64,000 nt of DNA, from positions 186,001 through 250,000 of the forward strand of contig NZ_JABEQN010000001.1 in the NCBI RefSeq assembly GCF_014174165.1. Direction: 5' to 3'. Positions 61,013-64,000 of this stretch are shown here, one piece after another. A model generated the notes under the pieces. That model saw nothing but the letters and a program-made list of their open reading frames with translations. It was not told the origin of the DNA and made no database searches. How positions within the stretch are numbered: position 1 is the first letter of the stretch; every line of letters begins with the position of its first letter. The position numbers and the translations under genes are program-made. The DNA is from Gluconacetobacter dulcium. GTDB taxonomy: Bacteria > Pseudomonadota > Alphaproteobacteria > Acetobacterales > Acetobacteraceae.

Positions 61013-63571
61013 ATGACGACAGGGAATACGGTACGTCCGATGGGCATTACGATGTCAAAAGTTTCGACGAAAACGGATCAGGCGCTTGCCTCTTCGTCAT
61101 CCGGTTCGCCGCTCCCTGTCTCTTCTGGCTCCGCCACCTCCGGGGCGACGACGTCCAGGTCCCGGACGACACGGCGCCCCTCCAACGGGCAGGCGTCCTT
61201 CAGTGCCCACCTCAAGAACGCACAAGACGAACACGCTGGCGGATCGCAGGACCATGCGGGCACCCATGAAACGGCTGCCCACGCCCCCCAGACGACATCG
61301 AAGGGCCCGGCCGACAATCGGGCCGGGCAAAACACGGCACAGACCATCGACCTGCCGGCAGCCACGGTTACGACCGCGCTGTCCTCACAAATTGTCAAGA
61401 CAACGGATACCGCGACCGATCAATCCACGGCCAGTCAGGCGAAAAAGGTCAAATCCGATCCGGACACAGCGACCGACACCGCCACGGAATCCGATCTGAC
61501 ATCTCAGAACCAGAACCTGCTGACAGACATCCTGTCTCAGACCCTCGGACTGCAGCAGAACCTTCCTCCTTTGTCATCACAGCCACAGAGGCCGGCCAGC
61601 CAGACAGACGCCGCCATCTCGGCAAACCCGTCGTCTCAGTCGCCCTCCACCTCCGCTCCCGCACAGGTGGCCGCAAGCCAGCAGACCCCGGTATCCATGT
61701 CCGAGCCGCAAGTCGCACTCGCGACTCCGTCCGACACTGCAATGACCGATCCGAACTCCTTCGCCGCTATCCTGGCCCAGATTCCGGACAACCAGCAGGT
61801 CACGACCACTGCCTCGCAGTCGCCAGCGACTTCCTCTGCGGCAACCGACCAGAGCAATCCAACAACCGCGCCGACGCAGAGCGTGGCACGCGCGGCTGGC
61901 CAAGCCGCCTCCACGCAGTTACCCGCCAGCACACAGATCCTGGTCTCCACCTCATCGCAAACAATGGTGTCAACCGCTCAGAACAGCACCACGACCACAC
62001 CAGCCCAGACGCCGAACGGCAAGCCGCAAATCCTGGCCAGCACCACACCCCAGCCCGCCACAACCACGCCGGCAACCACAACCCAGAACAGCACCACGGC
62101 CAAGCCGACGCAGACGCCCGACAACCCGCAGACCCTGGCCAACGCCGCGCCTCACTCCGCTACAGCCACACCGGCAACCGCACCCCAGAACAGCACCACG
62201 GCCAAGCCGACGCAGACGCCCGACAACCCGCAAACCCTGGCCAACGCCGCGCCTCAGTCCGCTACAGTCACGCCGGCAACCGCAACCCAGAACAGCACCA
62301 CGGCCAAGCCGACACAGACGCCCGACAACCCGCAGACCCTGGCCAACGCCGCGCCCCACTCCGCTACAGTCACGCCGGCAACCGCAACCCAGAACAGCAC
62401 CACGGCCAAGCCGACGCAGACGCCCGACAACCCGCAGACCCTGGCCAACGCCGCGCCTCAGTCCGCTACAATCACGCCGGCAACCGCAACCCAGAACAGC
62501 ACCACGCCAACGCCGGACAGCCCGCAGATCCTGACCGCTACCACCTCTCCCGCAGGGCAATCGGCGCTCCCGGCCTCTGCCACTACGGCAAACGACCGCA
62601 GCCATGCATCGCATGACACGTCTTCCATCCAGAAAGATAGTGCGACCGTCACCACGGCATCCGCGACCAGTGGATCGTCCCCTCCGCTTCCGCTCCGGCA
62701 ATCCGCCTCAGCGAATCAGAACAGTCAGCACCGCAGCCCTGCATCGGCCGCGCTGTCACTCTCGCCTGACGATGCGACAACTCCTGTCTCCAGTCTCACG
62801 CCTCTTCCCGACGGCTCGGACGGCTCTGCCATACAATCAGGCGGACATAGCGGCACGCACGGAGAATCCGCTTCCGCCGACGACAATGGCGACGAAGCGA
62901 ACGCCCAGACTGCCTCGCGGACATCCACCGGCCTCAATCTGCCCCTTAGCCTCACGCCGTCAGGTGCCTTTGTAACCGCGCTGAACGACACGGGGTCGGC
63001 ACCCCAGGGGGACTTCACCTCGAAAGAGACTGGTACGTCGCGTGAAACGGACGGCAAGACGATAACTTCCCCGCTCACGGTACAAGCCGATGACGGATCG
63101 ACATCTCTTTCCATGACCATCATGACCGACGATTCCACTCCAGTGCATGTGCGTCTCGAAGGTACGGATGGCCTGACAACCGGGGTCTTTCTTCAAAGCG
63201 AAGACGTGGGCACCGCACGCCACATGGCCGACAACAGACATGAACTCGTCGCGGCACTCAGCGCCGCCGGTGTGGATGTGAGCAATCTGAAAATTGACGT
63301 TGTCACCGCCAGCAGCAACAATGGCGATAATTTTCAGGACCAGAACCAAAACCAGAATGCCGACGGCACCGCATATAATGGCGGTTTTTCCGGCAACATG
63401 TCTGGCGGCAGCTCTGGGCACAACGGTCAGCAATCGTACGGCAGCAGCGCCGGGAGCACCAATAGCATCGCGTCCGACCAGGGCGCAGGTAATCCCGAGA
63501 CGCAAAGCGGCTCGCATTCCACAAGACCGTCCGGCCCCTATGCCGGGAGCGGCGTCAACATTACCGCATGA
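61013..63571 (+). CDS. fliK: flagellar hook-length control protein FliK with tandem repeats
   Basis: The 852-residue protein is disordered and Thr/Ser/Pro/Gln-rich for most of its length, as FliK rulers are, but about twice the usual size (about 400). Residues 359-494 are four near-identical 34-residue repeats (NSTTAKPTQTPDNPQTLANA...), preceded by a worn copy. The C-terminal FliK domain (about 700-765) has TPVHVRLEGTDGLTTGVFLQSEDVGTARHMADNRHELVAALSAAGVDVSNLKIDVV in conserved blocks. FliK measures hook length and triggers the FlhB switch. A start at 61013 has GGAGCGG upstream. Position before flgD agrees. Confidence 0.9.
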   Translation: MTTGNTVRPMGITMSKVSTKTDQALASSSSGSPLPVSSGSATSGATTSRSRTTRRPSNGQASFSAHLKNAQDEHAGGSQDHAGTHETAAHAPQTTSKGPADNRAGQNTAQTIDLPAATVTTALSSQIVKTTDTATDQSTASQAKKVKSDPDTATDTATESDLTSQNQNLLTDILSQTLGLQQNLPPLSSQPQRPASQTDAAISANPSSQSPSTSAPAQVAASQQTPVSMSEPQVALATPSDTAMTDPNSFAAILAQIPDNQQVTTTASQSPATSSAATDQSNPTTAPTQSVARAAGQAASTQLPASTQILVSTSSQTMVSTAQNSTTTTPAQTPNGKPQILASTTPQPATTTPATTTQNSTTAKPTQTPDNPQTLANAAPHSATATPATAPQNSTTAKPTQTPDNPQTLANAAPQSATVTPATATQNSTTAKPTQTPDNPQTLANAAPHSATVTPATATQNSTTAKPTQTPDNPQTLANAAPQSATITPATATQNSTTPTPDSPQILTATTSPAGQSALPASATTANDRSHASHDTSSIQKDSATVTTASATSGSSPPLPLRQSASANQNSQHRSPASAALSLSPDDATTPVSSLTPLPDGSDGSAIQSGGHSGTHGESASADDNGDEANAQTASRTSTGLNLPLSLTPSGAFVTALNDTGSAPQGDFTSKETGTSRETDGKTITSPLTVQADDGSTSLSMTIMTDDSTPVHVRLEGTDGLTTGVFLQSEDVGTARHMADNRHELVAALSAAGVDVSNLKIDVVTASSNNGDNFQDQNQNQNADGTAYNGGFSGNMSGGSSGHNGQQSYGSSAGSTNSIASDQGAGNPETQSGSHSTRPSGPYAGSGVNITA
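62087..62494 (+). repeat. four tandem 102-bp repeats inside fliK
   Basis: Units start at 62087, 62189, 62291 and 62393, each 102 bp (34 codons), differing at only a few positions (for example His/Gln at one codon, Ala/Val/Ile at another). A diverged unit precedes (about 61982) and a truncated one follows (62495). The length is a multiple of three, so changes in copy number keep the frame. Confidence 0.95.
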
Positions 63572-63608
63572 CCCCAATGGCCGTCGCGGGGAGAAAGGGA
63601 ACAGGCAA

Positions 63609-64000
63609 ATGACGACGACATCGCGTGTCAGCAACGAGACCCAGCTTATTCAGGCAGCGGAAGCAGCCGCCAAGAGTGCTGCGAACACATCCGCTTCCAG
63701 CAGTTCGAGTTCAAGCAGCAGCGGCAGCACGACTTCGGCCCTGTCTTCTCTGGCGAATAACTACACCACCTTTCTGTCGCTCCTGACCACGCAGTTGAAG
63801 CATCAGGACCCGAGCAGCCCGATGAATACCGACACCTTCACGTCGGAACTCGCGCAGTTTGCCGGGGTAGAGCAGCAGGTCGAGACGAATTCAAAACTCT
63901 CCTCGCTGATCTCGCTGAATGAAAGCAGCCAGATGACCGACAGCACCGCCCTGGTCGGCCAGAAAGCAACCGCAAGCACGACGACGTTGCCGCTTCAGAA
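63609..64000 (+). CDS. flgD: hook-cap assembly protein FlgD, N-terminal part
   Basis: The frame runs off the window after 130 residues. After a Ser-rich start (a run of about nine Ser near residue 33) comes the FlgD N-terminal domain: NNYTTFLSLLTTQLKHQDPSSPMNTDTFTSELAQFAGVEQQ in blocks (residues about 54-95), then ALVGQKATA. FlgD caps the growing hook. GGGGAGAAAGGGAA lies upstream. It follows fliK, the usual order, and flgE-like or other genes may continue beyond the edge. Confidence 0.93.
   Translation, partial: MTTTSRVSNETQLIQAAEAAAKSAANTSASSSSSSSSSGSTTSALSSLANNYTTFLSLLTTQLKHQDPSSPMNTDTFTSELAQFAGVEQQVETNSKLSSLISLNESSQMTDSTALVGQKATASTTTLPLQ

Noticed and set aside
61970-62701. Repetitive 243-codon minus-strand frame opposite fliK, and the idea of a CRISPR-like array
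   Set aside because: The repeats are direct, contiguous, coding 34-residue units with no spacers; the minus-strand frame is their shadow.

Overview
The window is a GC-rich (roughly 60%) chromosomal segment of an alphaproteobacterium, most likely a motile member of the Acetobacteraceae (acetic acid bacteria, Gluconacetobacter- or Asaia-like). This rests on FlaF next to flagellin, DUF1217 and DUF6468 flagellar genes, a MotE-type gene, an NDUFS4-like complex I protein and one TTAA-N7-TTAA CtrA-type site. The genus is an inference; no 16S gene or species marker is present. Apart from scattered housekeeping genes, almost everything is a flagellar and chemotaxis locus of about 52 kb that runs off the right edge inside flgD.

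Layout. 1-6044: end of a glycosyltransferase gene (+), then a four-gene minus-strand operon for surface glycans (GT2, GT4, sugar epimerase, FkbM methyltransferase/glycosyltransferase fusion). 6345-8978: diguanylate cyclase and an MFS exporter (-). 9071-10761: csaA-like gene, gpt, three tRNAs (Pro-TGG, Arg-TCT, Ser-TGA) and an NDUFS4-like gene. 10837-14413: membrane protein, then flgG-flgA-flgH. 14566-18932: sdaA, lipid kinase, a decayed VOC gene, a lipoprotein, an rlmB-type methyltransferase and tRNA-Tyr. 19496-26425: motE, a lipoprotein, then fliF-fliG-fliH-fliN-fliO-fliP. 26995-35343: a complete chemotaxis operon (mcp, STAS protein, cheY, cheA, cheW, cheR, cheB, second cheY, cheD, CheZ-like). 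35344-37227: a MITE-like element, flaF (-), flagellin (+) and its terminator. 37341-41038: secreted protein (-), fliE-fliQ-fliR-flhB. 41408-46124: flgE, fliL-fliM-DUF6468 gene. 46137-48686: flgI-flgJ-FlgN-like-lipoprotein (-). 49071-64000: flagellar lytic transglycosylase, TPR-glycosyltransferase (-), flhA, a DUF1217 protein, fliI-fliJ, a glycosyltransferase, motB-motA, fliK, flgD (partial).

Together the genes supply the export gate and ATPase, MS/C ring, rod, P- and L-rings, hook, filament, stator and a full signalling pathway. Not seen here: flgB, flgC, flgF, flgK, flgL, fliD, fliS and flbT, which must lie elsewhere or beyond the right edge.

The observations most worth checking are: (1) a DUF1217 protein whose middle is two tandem modules homologous to the outer part of the neighbouring hook protein FlgE; (2) a very short CheZ-like protein with a DxxxQ motif and an acidic-aromatic tail; (3) a 122-bp element with terminal inverted repeats inserted exactly at that gene's stop codon; (4) four near-perfect 102-bp repeats in fliK; and (5) several perfect palindromes and a CtrA-type site in the intergenic spaces.
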